From assembly GCA_038228295.1 (NCBI GenBank), contig JBBRPH010000027.1, positions 1 to 64,000 of the forward strand: a DNA stretch of 64,000 bases. The letters are read 5' to 3'. The notes under the pieces are model-generated. The model saw nothing but the letters and a program-made list of their open reading frames with translations, did not search any database and was not told the origin of the DNA. Numbering within the stretch: the first letter of the stretch is position 1; every line of letters begins with the position of its first letter. This document shows positions 56,514 through 64,000 of this stretch, piece by piece. The DNA is from JAICKM01 sp038228295. Its GTDB lineage: Bacteria; Chloroflexota; Chloroflexia; QHBQ01; JAICKM01. Made by a program: the position numbers and the translations under genes.

Positions 56514-57772
56514 TGCGCCGGGTCGCGATCCTGGGTTGGTACGGTAGCCCTAACCTGGGTGACGAAGCTGAACTGGCCGCTATCCTGGCACACCTGGCCG
56601 GTTTCTCCCCCCCGCCCGCTGTGACTGTTTTTTCCCACCACCCCGCTCACACGCAGGCGGCGCACGGCGGCTATCCCGGCGGCCTGCGTGCCCTACCGCG
56701 CAACCCGTTTACCGCTGCCGCGCTCCGTGCCCTGCGTGGCAGCCGCCTTCTGATCCTCGGCGGTGGCGGCCTAATTCAAGATCAGACCAGCCTTTACAAT
56801 CTACCGATCTTCACCGCCTTTGGCCTGGTTGCAGCGGCGCTGGGCCGGCCGCTGTTTTGGTGGGGTGTAGGCGTGGAGCCGCTAGTTACGGGGCTGGGCC
56901 GGGCGCAAGCGCGGCTGCTTGTCCGCCTGGCCCCCCCCGGCGGTGTGCGTGTGCGCGATGCCCAGTCGCGCCGCTTGCTGCTCGCCGCCGGGGTACCGCC
57001 CGCCCGCGTGGTGGTGAGTGCCGATCCGGCGGTGAGCCGGGGGCCGTGGGCAGGCGACGCGCAGCAGGCGGCGGCTGAGCAACCACCCGTCAATTCAGCC
57101 CGCAGCCTTCAGCCCGCAGCACTCGGCAATTCACGGCCCACGGCTCGAGTGGCTTTCTGTGTGCGCGATCTGCCGAACAATCCGAAAGGCGGCAGCTGGG
57201 GCTATCTGCTGCCGGTGGCGGCGCAGCGACGGTTGGGTCTCGGCGGGCGGGGGGCAGCGGCGCATAGGCGGCGCGCGACGGCGTTTTACACCCAGTTGGC
57301 GGCGGCGGCGGATCACCTGATCGAGCGCTATAACGTGCAGGTGCTGTTTGTGCCGTTCTGGCCGGGACGCGATGACGCGATTGCGGTCCAAGTGCAGGCC
57401 CAGATGCACTACCCGGCGCGTGCCACGGCCTATCCCGCGCCGCTGACCCCGGCCCAGGCGCGGGCCTTGCTGGGCACGATGGAACTCGTGGTCGCGGTGC
57501 GCCTGCACGCGCTGATTTTCGCGGCGGCCGCGGGGGTGCCGGGGGTGGGCTTCGCTTATGCGCGCAAGATTCGCGGCTTCATGACGCGCACCGGCCAAGC
57601 CGCTCACGTCCTCAATCCCGCCACGCTGACTCGGCCGCTGCTGGAGGCCACGCTGGACCGCGTGTGGGCGCAACGCGCCGGCTTGCACGACACCCTGGCG
57701 GCGCAGATGGCGGAATTGCAGACGCTAGCCGACGGGGACGCGGCATGGGTGCGCGCTTGGTTGGAGTCGTAG
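56513..57772 (+). CDS. csaB: Polysaccharide pyruvyl transferase (CsaB family)
   Basis: The ATG at 56513 overlaps the previous stop (TGATG), and a GTG three bases earlier is also possible. RVAILGWYGSPNLGDEAELA, LLILGGGGLIQDQTSLYN, VGVEPLVTGLGRAQARLL and a C-terminal VAVRLHALIFAAAAGVPGVG match CsaB. It adds pyruvate ketals to cell-wall polymer, the ligand of SLH domains. Around residue 185 it carries an extra loop (NSARSLQPAALGNSRPTARV) from repeat-like DNA (57090-57140). Complete otherwise. Confidence 0.9.
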   Translation: MRRVAILGWYGSPNLGDEAELAAILAHLAGFSPPPAVTVFSHHPAHTQAAHGGYPGGLRALPRNPFTAAALRALRGSRLLILGGGGLIQDQTSLYNLPIFTAFGLVAAALGRPLFWWGVGVEPLVTGLGRAQARLLVRLAPPGGVRVRDAQSRRLLLAAGVPPARVVVSADPAVSRGPWAGDAQQAAAEQPPVNSARSLQPAALGNSRPTARVAFCVRDLPNNPKGGSWGYLLPVAAQRRLGLGGRGAAAHRRRATAFYTQLAAAADHLIERYNVQVLFVPFWPGRDDAIAVQVQAQMHYPARATAYPAPLTPAQARALLGTMELVVAVRLHALIFAAAAGVPGVGFAYARKIRGFMTRTGQAAHVLNPATLTRPLLEATLDRVWAQRAGLHDTLAAQMAELQTLADGDAAWVRAWLES

Positions 57773-57781
57773 GGCAGGGTG

Positions 57782-58252
57782 TTAGGATTTCGCGGGGTCG
57801 CCGGGGATAGGAGACTCTGCTTTAGGTTCGCCAATGGTCTTTTGCAGATAGGTGCCGGCAATTTTCATCCCGCCCACTCCGAGGATGGTCACGGTCATAC
57901 GTTGAGCTTGGGTTTTGAACAAGGTACGTTCGCTAGGATTAACGCTATTATCTGCTCCATCCAGCAGGGTCAGCACCACCTCACAAATGATCGCGGGCAC
58001 GCGCGCCACTTGGGCCGGGTCGTAGTTGTGGGCAATGTTCCGCTGGATCGTCGTCTGGGCCTGACTCGCGTGGCGCAGTAGGTCGTTATGCTCTATCGTG
58101 CTGCACCATTGATCATAGGCCATACCGGCTCCTAGTGTCATCTCCGGCAGCGGCCGTTGTCGGTAATCGGGCAGTTCGGCGTAAATACGTAGGACGATCT
58201 CCGCCACGATCTGGGATTTATGTTGTTTCAGCCAATAGGTGACGGATTCCAT
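57782..58252 (-). CDS. Hypothetical helical protein
   Basis: 156 residues, wholly helical in appearance (VTYWLKQHKSQIVAEIVLRI, HNDLLRHASQAQTTIQRNIA, RVPAIICEVVLTLLDGADNS), resembling RsbRD/globin-like sensory bundles but without a clear match. It ends convergent with csaB. It is single or co-transcribed with the S51 gene 33 bp upstream. Confidence 0.6.
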   Translation of the reverse strand: MESVTYWLKQHKSQIVAEIVLRIYAELPDYRQRPLPEMTLGAGMAYDQWCSTIEHNDLLRHASQAQTTIQRNIAHNYDPAQVARVPAIICEVVLTLLDGADNSVNPSERTLFKTQAQRMTVTILGVGGMKIAGTYLQKTIGEPKAESPIPGDPAKS

Positions 58253-58285
58253 GCGGTTGCCTCCTAGCCGCCCAGCGGTAGCCTG

Positions 58286-59074
58286 TTATTCCGCAGAGTC
58301 TTTGTGCCTACCCGGATCGGGCAGCAGGACGGCACCGACCCCGTTGCGATAGGTATGCGGATCGTCGCCGGCTCTCCAAACGGTTACGCTACCCTCGCCC
58401 CAAACGCTCCACGCGCCGGCGGTGTGCAGCAGCGCGGTGTCTTCGTCAATGCCGATCATAGTGTAGTCGGCGGGGATCCGGCGGCGCAGATCGGTGACAC
58501 TGTGATCGGCGAACATCCAAGCATTGTCGAAATGTGGAATCAGAAACCAGTGCGGCAGCAGACCGAGCGCCGGGATAGGGCTAAACGGCTGCCCAGCGTG
58601 CATAGCGTCGGGATTATAGGTTAAGCCGCCGAGCATCATGCTGCCCGCACTGCACCCGGCCAGGGCCGCGCCGGCTTGGAAGCGCGCCAACGTGGCGTGC
58701 CAGACCGGCGAATCGCGCAATGTCTCCACCACATATTCCGGCCGGCCGCCGGAGTAATAAATCACCCCGGCAGCGGCCAGTGCCTCTACCCAGTGCGGGT
58801 CGTGCGCGTCGGCACGGCTATAGACCGGCACGCCGTAGGCTGCGGCCCCCAACGCGGCAAAGTGTTGTTGCCCCAGCGCGATCCAATCGGCCGGATTTTC
58901 CAGACCGGCGGCCGTGGGCAGGATGGCGACGTTGCGCCCGACGGTGGCTACGCGCTGTAAGACTTCGCGGTCTACCTCATTCATCACCGGTAAGAACTCG
59001 CCGGAACCGGCTAGCAAGAGAGGTGCAGTGGGTAGGTGCGGCATAAAGGTGTTGCCTAATGGTTGCGCCGCCAT
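58286..59074 (-). CDS. Peptidase S51/cyanophycinase-like protein
   Basis: 262 residues; M12 (MPHLPTAPLLLAGSGEFLPV) is an equally plausible start. Class I glutamine-amidotransferase fold with the Ser nucleophile in LAGCSAGSMMLG, preceded by AILPTAAGLENPADW and YYSGGRPEYVVETL. The family includes cyanophycinase and dipeptidase E. No cyanophycin synthetase is nearby, so the peptide substrate is uncertain. Confidence 0.88.
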   Translation of the reverse strand: MAAQPLGNTFMPHLPTAPLLLAGSGEFLPVMNEVDREVLQRVATVGRNVAILPTAAGLENPADWIALGQQHFAALGAAAYGVPVYSRADAHDPHWVEALAAAGVIYYSGGRPEYVVETLRDSPVWHATLARFQAGAALAGCSAGSMMLGGLTYNPDAMHAGQPFSPIPALGLLPHWFLIPHFDNAWMFADHSVTDLRRRIPADYTMIGIDEDTALLHTAGAWSVWGEGSVTVWRAGDDPHTYRNGVGAVLLPDPGRHKDSAE

Positions 59075-59174
59075 GCGGATGGCAGTCTGGGACGGGAAGC
59101 AACTCCGCTGTCGCTGACGGTTCCCTCGCTACGGCGCTTAAGGCGGCATTACGCGCTGTTCAGGTCGTATGCGT

Positions 59175-61028
59175 TTAGTGTTCTTGCGTGTTGTTCGCTA
59201 CGCCGGCCTCTTGCCGGGTTTGCGCGTCCTGGTAGATGCCGGCCAGTTCGCCAAGCAGCCGGGCGCGGGTGGCGACATCCACGTTCATGCCGGCGATCTG
59301 CGCGCGCACGGTCTCTTCCGGTGTGCCGTTGCGCACAGCGGCTTCGACTTGCGTGCGGGCCAGGCCATAGACGGCTTCCGGTTGGACTGCATTGCTAACT
59401 TCCGCTTCGCTCTCACTGCCGCCAAAAAGCGAATTCCAGCCACTCGTGATGCTGTGGCCGATGGAGTTAACCCCGCCGGCGATGCTGTTGCCGACCGCGC
59501 TAGCCCCGTTGACGACAGCATTGCCCACGTAGCTTGCGCCGTTTGCGATAGCGTGTCCGGTGTAGCTCGCACCGTCGGCGATGCCGTGGCCGACCGCTGC
59601 GGCTCCGCGTGCGATGCCCCGCCCGGCTGAGCCTATGGCGTGCCCAACGGTGCCGACCCCGCGCCCGATATAGCCGACTCCTTTGCGCGCCGTCTCGCTG
59701 TAATGGCTTTCGCCGTTTACCTCATCGGTGCTTTGCGTACCCATGTCGGTTACGGTCAAGCCTTTCGGGTCGGCACCGGGCAGTTGGTTACCGTGGCCCT
59801 GTTGCAGTGCGCCGGCCGTTACCGGCAATGCGCCGTGCGCGGTGAGGGCGTAGTGACCGAGACCTAGTAAGCCCAACCCGCCGCTGCGCTCCGCCTCGCC
59901 CAGCAGCCCCATGTTCATGCGGTAGTTGTGGACGGTGCCGTGCGTCAGTGCTTCACCACCGGCCGGTACTGCGTCGCCTTCGACACGGTAGTGAGTCGAG
60001 TCAATCGCCCGTCCGTCGCGTTTGTGGGCGGCGTTATAGGTATCCAGTTTCGCGGCTTCGCTGCGATTGATGCCCGGCGATTGGAAGGTGGTGACCTGGC
60101 TGACCAGGCCGGGGTACTCACTAGCCGCCGTCTGGGCCAGCGCCCCGCCCAGGCTATGGCCGGTCACAATGGCCGGGCCGGAGCGCGCCGCCGACTCCAT
60201 AGCTTGGCGGATCACGGTGCGGTTTAGCTCAAACTGGTCGTGGCCGACCCCATCGGGGTTGAAGTCGGTGGCAATGTCACCCCATTCCGACGGTTGGGTG
60301 CCGCGGAAGCAGACCACACTGGCTTGGCGCGGCTCGGCGGAGAAAAAGACACGCATCTGCATCCCGTTGCGCCCGGCGATCAATGGGCCGGCCGTGTAGT
60401 GGTGCCGGCGCAGCAGCGCGACCTGTTCGTTGCTGAGGGTGTCGGCATAGCCCATCACATGGGCCATTTGCTCAATCAGCGCATCGTGGGTTAGATCCGG
60501 CTTACCGGGCGCGGCAGGGTTGCCGCTCTGATCGTGGCCGTCCCCAACCCGCTGCGCGACTAAACTCTGCGTGTGCTCGGCGCTGCGCTGGACCGCTTGT
60601 GGGGCCGCACTTTCCGTAGCCAATCCCCCCAGGGCCGGCGATGCGGTAGTGGCCTGACCAGCAGGACTAGCGGTTTGGGAGGCTTGCGCGGCGGGTGCGT
60701 CTGTCAGTTCCGCTCCTGCGGTCATGTTCTGCTCGGCTGGCCGCATAGCATCGCGCGCGAGGGGGGTAGCGCTCTGCTCGGTCCGGGCGGCGCTACGCTG
60801 TAGCATTTGTTGGACAGCGCGATTGCCGTGGGTCTGCTGCACTTGCTGGGCCAGGGCCGCCCGCACCACGCTGTTGCCGCGTCCGCTTAGGCGCGAGTCC
60901 CCCAGGTGCAAACCGCTGGGCGTGGCAAGCGACTCGCTGGTTCGCTGCACTGCGTCGGGGGTCGCTGCTGCCGGGTGCGCACGATGGTGTTCCTGCTCGT
61001 GTGCGTCGTTGGCTTGGCTGGGGGACAT
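59175..61028 (-). CDS. Class 3 lipase with N-terminal eCIS-cargo-type signature
   Basis: M40 of the frame (complement 61028, MSPSQANDAHEQEHHRAHPA) has GAGGTG upstream. The N-terminus carries LHLGDSRLSGRGNSVVRAAL then QQTHGNRAVQQMLQRS, the GNRAVQ signature seen on proteins linked to extracellular contractile injection systems. A disordered stretch leads to a lipase_3 domain: Ser in IVTGHSLGGALAQTAA, Asp in YRVEGDAVPAGG, His in TVHNYRMNMG. C-terminally, Gly/Ala repeats (GHGIADGASYTGHAIANGAS and similar) are followed by a helical tail. No classical signal peptide. No eCIS structural genes are in the window. Confidence 0.75.
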   Translation of the reverse strand: MSPSQANDAHEQEHHRAHPAAATPDAVQRTSESLATPSGLHLGDSRLSGRGNSVVRAALAQQVQQTHGNRAVQQMLQRSAARTEQSATPLARDAMRPAEQNMTAGAELTDAPAAQASQTASPAGQATTASPALGGLATESAAPQAVQRSAEHTQSLVAQRVGDGHDQSGNPAAPGKPDLTHDALIEQMAHVMGYADTLSNEQVALLRRHHYTAGPLIAGRNGMQMRVFFSAEPRQASVVCFRGTQPSEWGDIATDFNPDGVGHDQFELNRTVIRQAMESAARSGPAIVTGHSLGGALAQTAASEYPGLVSQVTTFQSPGINRSEAAKLDTYNAAHKRDGRAIDSTHYRVEGDAVPAGGEALTHGTVHNYRMNMGLLGEAERSGGLGLLGLGHYALTAHGALPVTAGALQQGHGNQLPGADPKGLTVTDMGTQSTDEVNGESHYSETARKGVGYIGRGVGTVGHAIGSAGRGIARGAAAVGHGIADGASYTGHAIANGASYVGNAVVNGASAVGNSIAGGVNSIGHSITSGWNSLFGGSESEAEVSNAVQPEAVYGLARTQVEAAVRNGTPEETVRAQIAGMNVDVATRARLLGELAGIYQDAQTRQEAGVANNTQEH

Positions 61029-61214
61029 AATCAGCACCTCGCGTCGGCTTGAAAAGCAATAATATTCTACATCGTCATCAAAGGCCCAAAGAAGCGTGGC
61101 TACCGTGTCAGTATAGCACAGTTTATGCCCTGTGAGAAGTGGCAACTTGTAGTTGCTGCTGCAAATTGGCGGAAATGAGACACGCGATACTTAGCGCTAT
61201 TTGCTGTCCCGCTT

Positions 61215-62390
61215 TCAAGAGGCCAGGCCGCGCCCCACCAATTCGGCGCGCGCCTGATCGGCTTGGTCGGTGGCCTGCTGGTCGCGTACCCATGTCAGCA
61301 GTTCAGCCACGCCGTCGGCAAAGTGCACCGTCGGTGTGTAGCCTAGCAGCCGCTGCGCCTTGCTGATGTCGGCGTAGCAGTGGCGAATATCGCCCGCACG
61401 GAACTGGCCCACGATCTCGGGAGCAATGGCCTTGCCCAAGCCTTGCGCCAGCGCCTCCGCCACCTCGCGCACCGTCACACGCAGGCCGGTGCCGATGTTC
61501 AGCGCCTCATAATCGGCCGCATCCGTTTCCAGGGCACGCAGGTTGGCCTGTACGATGTCGCTGACATGGATAAAATCGCGCTGTTGGCCGCCGTCCTCAA
61601 AGATCAAAGGCGCCTTATTATTCAGCAATCGTCCGCTAAAGATCGCCGCCACCCCAGTGTAGGGATTGGATAGCGCCTGGCGCGTCCCGTAGACGTTGAA
61701 ATAGCGCAACGCGACCGTCGGAATGCCGTAGGCGCGGCCCACAGCCAGGCACATCTCCTCTTGATCGCGCTTGTTGATCGCATAAATCGAAGTCGGAAAG
61801 AGCGGCTTGTCTTCATCGGTGGGGATGGGCGTGGCCGGGCCGTCGCATAGCGGGCAGTGCATTTCCCAGTCGCGGGCCGCCAATTGGGCTTCGCCGCGTA
61901 GTTTGGGATAGACGCCACCATGTGTAGGGCATCGGTAGGCGCCTTCGCCGTAAATAGACATGGATGACGCGACGATCAGCTTGCGGACGGCTCCCCGGTC
62001 GGTGGTCAAGGCTTCGAGCAACACTGCCGTGCCGAGCGTATTGGTCCGCGTATAGCGCACGATCTCGTACATGGACTGGCCCACGCCGACCTCGGCGGCC
62101 TCATGGTACACCACCTCGATGCCGGCCAGCGCGCGACGCACGGCGGCGGCATCAGTGATGTCGGCCTGGTAGAACTCGGCGGCGGGATGCAGGTAGTGCG
62201 GGCGACCATCGGCTCCCAACGGCTGCGGGCCGTGGACCTGGGGCAGCAGCGCGTCCAGCACGCGCACCTGATGCCCGCGTGCGATCAGTGCGTCTACTAG
62301 GTGCGAGCCGATAAAGCCGGCCCCGCCCAGCACCAATACCCGCTCACTCCGACCCGGCGTAGCCTGCCCATGCCCGTTCGTGTTGCTCAT
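61215..62390 (-). CDS. NAD-dependent sugar-nucleotide epimerase with Cys/His insert
   Basis: 391 residues of extended SDR fold: VLVLGGAGFIGSHLVDALIA, active site SMSIYGEGAY and SIYAINKRDQEEMCL (Tyr-x3-Lys). Between them lies RCPTHGGVYPKLRGEAQLAA to HCPLCDGP, a four-ligand (Cys, His, Cys, Cys) insert known from dTDP-L-rhamnose 4-epimerase-like enzymes, probably zinc binding. It overlaps the GT2 gene by 4 bases. Likely makes a precursor sugar for surface glycan. Confidence 0.88.
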   Translation of the reverse strand: MSNTNGHGQATPGRSERVLVLGGAGFIGSHLVDALIARGHQVRVLDALLPQVHGPQPLGADGRPHYLHPAAEFYQADITDAAAVRRALAGIEVVYHEAAEVGVGQSMYEIVRYTRTNTLGTAVLLEALTTDRGAVRKLIVASSMSIYGEGAYRCPTHGGVYPKLRGEAQLAARDWEMHCPLCDGPATPIPTDEDKPLFPTSIYAINKRDQEEMCLAVGRAYGIPTVALRYFNVYGTRQALSNPYTGVAAIFSGRLLNNKAPLIFEDGGQQRDFIHVSDIVQANLRALETDAADYEALNIGTGLRVTVREVAEALAQGLGKAIAPEIVGQFRAGDIRHCYADISKAQRLLGYTPTVHFADGVAELLTWVRDQQATDQADQARAELVGRGLAS

Positions 62391-63199
62391 ACCTGCTCCT
62401 TTTTTTCACTCTGCTCAACCGGGGCGCGGCTTTTGACTGCCTGGCGGTGGCGCACCTGTGGGCCGTATAAGCCGGCGGCGGCATTCCAGCGGATGCGGAA
62501 CAGGCCGCGTAGCGCACGCACGGCATCACGCCCGATCCGTACCTTCGTGCCACGCTCATCATGCCAGGTCACGGGTACTTCCATGATGCGATAGCCCCGC
62601 CGCTGGGCCAAATAGAGGATCTCGGCATCGAAACTGAAATCATCGAGGCGACCGCGGCGGAACAGGTCGTGCGCGGCTTCCCGGCGGAATGCCTTGAAGC
62701 CACAGGTTACGTCGCTGATGTCGCGTGTCGCCAGCAGATCACTCAGCCAGGTGAATACTTTGCCCAGCCGTTCGCGCAGCCAGGGCTGGCGGCGCACCAA
62801 CACCGAGCCGGCCATTTTGCGCGACCCGATAACCAGATCCCACCCACTTTCAAGCCAGGGCCAGAACTTGTCTAATTCACTGGGCGGGGTGGAGAGGTCG
62901 GCATCGGTGAACAACACATATTCGCCGCGACCGGCAGGCATCCCGGCGCGTAGGGCTTTGCCTTTGCCGCCGTTCGGCCCGTTAGCGATCACACGGTGGT
63001 GGGGTACGGCGGCCAGCAGTTCACGGGCCAGGGCAGCGGTGCTGTCGCTACTGCCGTCGTCCACCGCGATCACTTCGTAGCTGTAGGACTGGGCAGCCAG
63101 ATAGGCCAGCAAGCGCGGCAAACTGTCGCGCATCCGTGCCGCTTCATTATACATCGGGATGACCACCGACAACCGGAACTCAGCGGGAGACGCGGACAC
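62387..63199 (-). CDS. Glycosyltransferase family 2 (dolichyl-phosphate glucose synthase-like)
   Basis: GTG at complement 63199 has GGAGG 5 bases upstream and gives MSASPAEFRLSVVIPMYNEA; the frame opens at 63271. About 270 residues. YEVIAVDDGSSDSTAALARE, VLFTDADLSTPPSELDKFW (DxD-type) and GFKAFRREAAHDLFRRGRLD fit the DPG/DPM synthase subgroup of GT2. It would transfer a sugar to a polyprenyl phosphate. Co-transcribed with the epimerase. Confidence 0.9.
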   Translation of the reverse strand: MSASPAEFRLSVVIPMYNEAARMRDSLPRLLAYLAAQSYSYEVIAVDDGSSDSTAALARELLAAVPHHRVIANGPNGGKGKALRAGMPAGRGEYVLFTDADLSTPPSELDKFWPWLESGWDLVIGSRKMAGSVLVRRQPWLRERLGKVFTWLSDLLATRDISDVTCGFKAFRREAAHDLFRRGRLDDFSFDAEILYLAQRRGYRIMEVPVTWHDERGTKVRIGRDAVRALRGLFRIRWNAAAGLYGPQVRHRQAVKSRAPVEQSEKKEQV

Positions 63200-63350
63200 A
63201 CATACCTCCGATAGGCAAGCGACCTCATGCAGCACCGGTTTGCCTCGGCACCGCCGCCTAGCATACCACACGCTGGGCAGCTACGTCAAGGCCGGCTCCG
63301 CCGCCTTGACCCTCGCTCGGCGGGGAATAGGCGTATGGGCGCTCTCATAT

Positions 63351-63380
63351 TTGCTTGTGGGCGCGGGCGAGTGGTATAAT
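63351..63380 (+). promoter_or_regulatory. Promoter of ilvE
   Basis: TTGCTT (63351-63356) and TATAAT (63375-63380, extended TGGTATAAT) are 18 bp apart. A leader of about 100 nt follows, in which GCCAC and GTGGC can pair ahead of CCTTTTCT, possibly an attenuator-like hairpin. Confidence 0.6.
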
Positions 63381-63489
63381 AACCGAGAGTTGGTGCCACG
63401 GGCGACTGTGGCGTGGCCTTTTCTAGCGGAACTTGCCGGAACGGTCAACGCCGACCGGGCCGGGCACTTCAATGATGAAGGAGAATCTG

Positions 63490-64000
63490 ATGGCAATTGA
63501 TCCTTCCCTGGTTTGCTTTTTCCAGGGCGACTATGTGCCCCTGGCTGAGGCCAAAGTCGGTATCCTCACGCACGCTTTTAGCTACGGCACAGGCTGCTTC
63601 GAAGGTATTCGCGGCTACTACAATTCCGACCACGATCAGATTTACGTCTTCCGTCTCGATCAACATTACGCCCGCCTGAGCCAGTCGGCACGTATCGTGA
63701 TGATTGACATCCCCTACAGCCCGACCGATTTGGGTGAGATGACGTTAGAGTGCATTCGCCGCAGCAATCTACACACCGATGTCTATATTCGTGCGTCGGG
63801 CTATAAGTCGTCGGAGATAATCGGTGTGCGCCTGCACAACCTGGAAGACGAGCTGTACATCGTGGCCCAACCGTTCGGCAACTATATTGATATTGACCGG
63901 CCGCTCCGCGCCGGGGTGTCGTCGTGGCGGCGGGTGGACGATAACATGATCCCGGCGCGGGCCAAGATCACCGGCGCGTATATCAACAGCGCCTTCGCCA
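63490..64000 (+). CDS. ilvE: Branched-chain amino acid aminotransferase (5' part)
   Basis: ATG 63490 with AAGGAG upstream; the frame is open to the window edge (170 codons). It reads like a fold-type IV aminotransferase: VCFFQGDYVPLAEAKVGILT, HAFSYGTGCFEGIRGYY, FRLDQHYARLSQSARIV, and AKITGAYINSAFA at the edge. The catalytic Lys is expected in or near AKITGAY. It transfers amino groups to the keto acids of Val, Leu and Ile. Confidence 0.92.
   Translation, partial: MAIDPSLVCFFQGDYVPLAEAKVGILTHAFSYGTGCFEGIRGYYNSDHDQIYVFRLDQHYARLSQSARIVMIDIPYSPTDLGEMTLECIRRSNLHTDVYIRASGYKSSEIIGVRLHNLEDELYIVAQPFGNYIDIDRPLRAGVSSWRRVDDNMIPARAKITGAYINSAFA

Overview
The window is GC-rich bacterial DNA (roughly 60-65% G+C by eye). 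It most likely comes from a Chloroflexota bacterium. The support is indirect but consistent: secreted proteins carry the VQYFxRxRxExHPE and FxxGYLLW repeat modules frequent in that phylum, an N-terminal HGNRAVQ-type cargo signature is present, SLH-domain surface proteins occur together with a CsaB pyruvyl transferase, and there is an archaeal-style ATP-dependent DNA ligase and an EAD1 domain protein. No rRNA, tRNA, CRISPR array or transposase gene was found.

Layout. 0-5.6 kb: a zinc-ribbon protein with a repeated short motif (partial), a rhodanese lipoprotein whose second active-site Cys position is an in-frame TGA followed by a SECIS-like hairpin, Mrp, and a GntR/ABC-exporter/PH-domain operon. 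5.7-10 kb: a sugar ABC permease pair and topA. 10.3-21.7 kb: envelope and secreted proteins, including a membrane-anchored EAD1 protein, an alpha/beta hydrolase, a dipeptidase, a large SLH-anchored amidase and a subtilase. 22-29.5 kb: a replicon-like module. It has a winged-helix protein ending in a DnaA domain I-like module, with palindromic iteron-like repeats and an A+T-rich patch inside the gene, an orphan ncRNA with its own promoter and terminator, parB, parA and a MerR-like gene, an ExeA/TniB-like AAA ATPase with a small partner, and an A+T-rich convergent spacer with two 14-bp-stem hairpins sharing one core. A near-consensus parS lies at 32.9 kb. 29.5-53 kb: mostly metabolic and repair genes (lysA, D-2-hydroxyacid dehydrogenase, PQQ-type sugar dehydrogenase, ATP-dependent ligase, DEAD-box helicase, M16-like protein, PfkB kinase, Na+/H+ antiporter), plus a region-2-only ECF sigma factor and an NTF2-like gene broken by an early TAG. 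53-58 kb: a surface-glycan operon (flippase-like protein, two GT4 enzymes, csaB). 58-64 kb: an S51 peptidase, a lipase with an eCIS-type cargo signature, a sugar epimerase, a GT2 enzyme and the start of ilvE.

How the genes fit together. The CsaB/GT4 operon would pyruvylate the cell-wall polymer that SLH domains bind, so it may supply the anchor for the SLH amidase at 15 kb. The Rep-like/ncRNA/ParABS block resembles a plasmid or second-chromosome maintenance module, with an origin inside its initiator gene as in phage lambda O. Because the flanking genes are housekeeping genes, the module either belongs to a chromid or is an integrated replicon. The best candidates for undescribed biology are the in-gene origin with its ncRNA, the twin hairpins, the candidate selenocysteine rhodanese and the lipase cargo protein.
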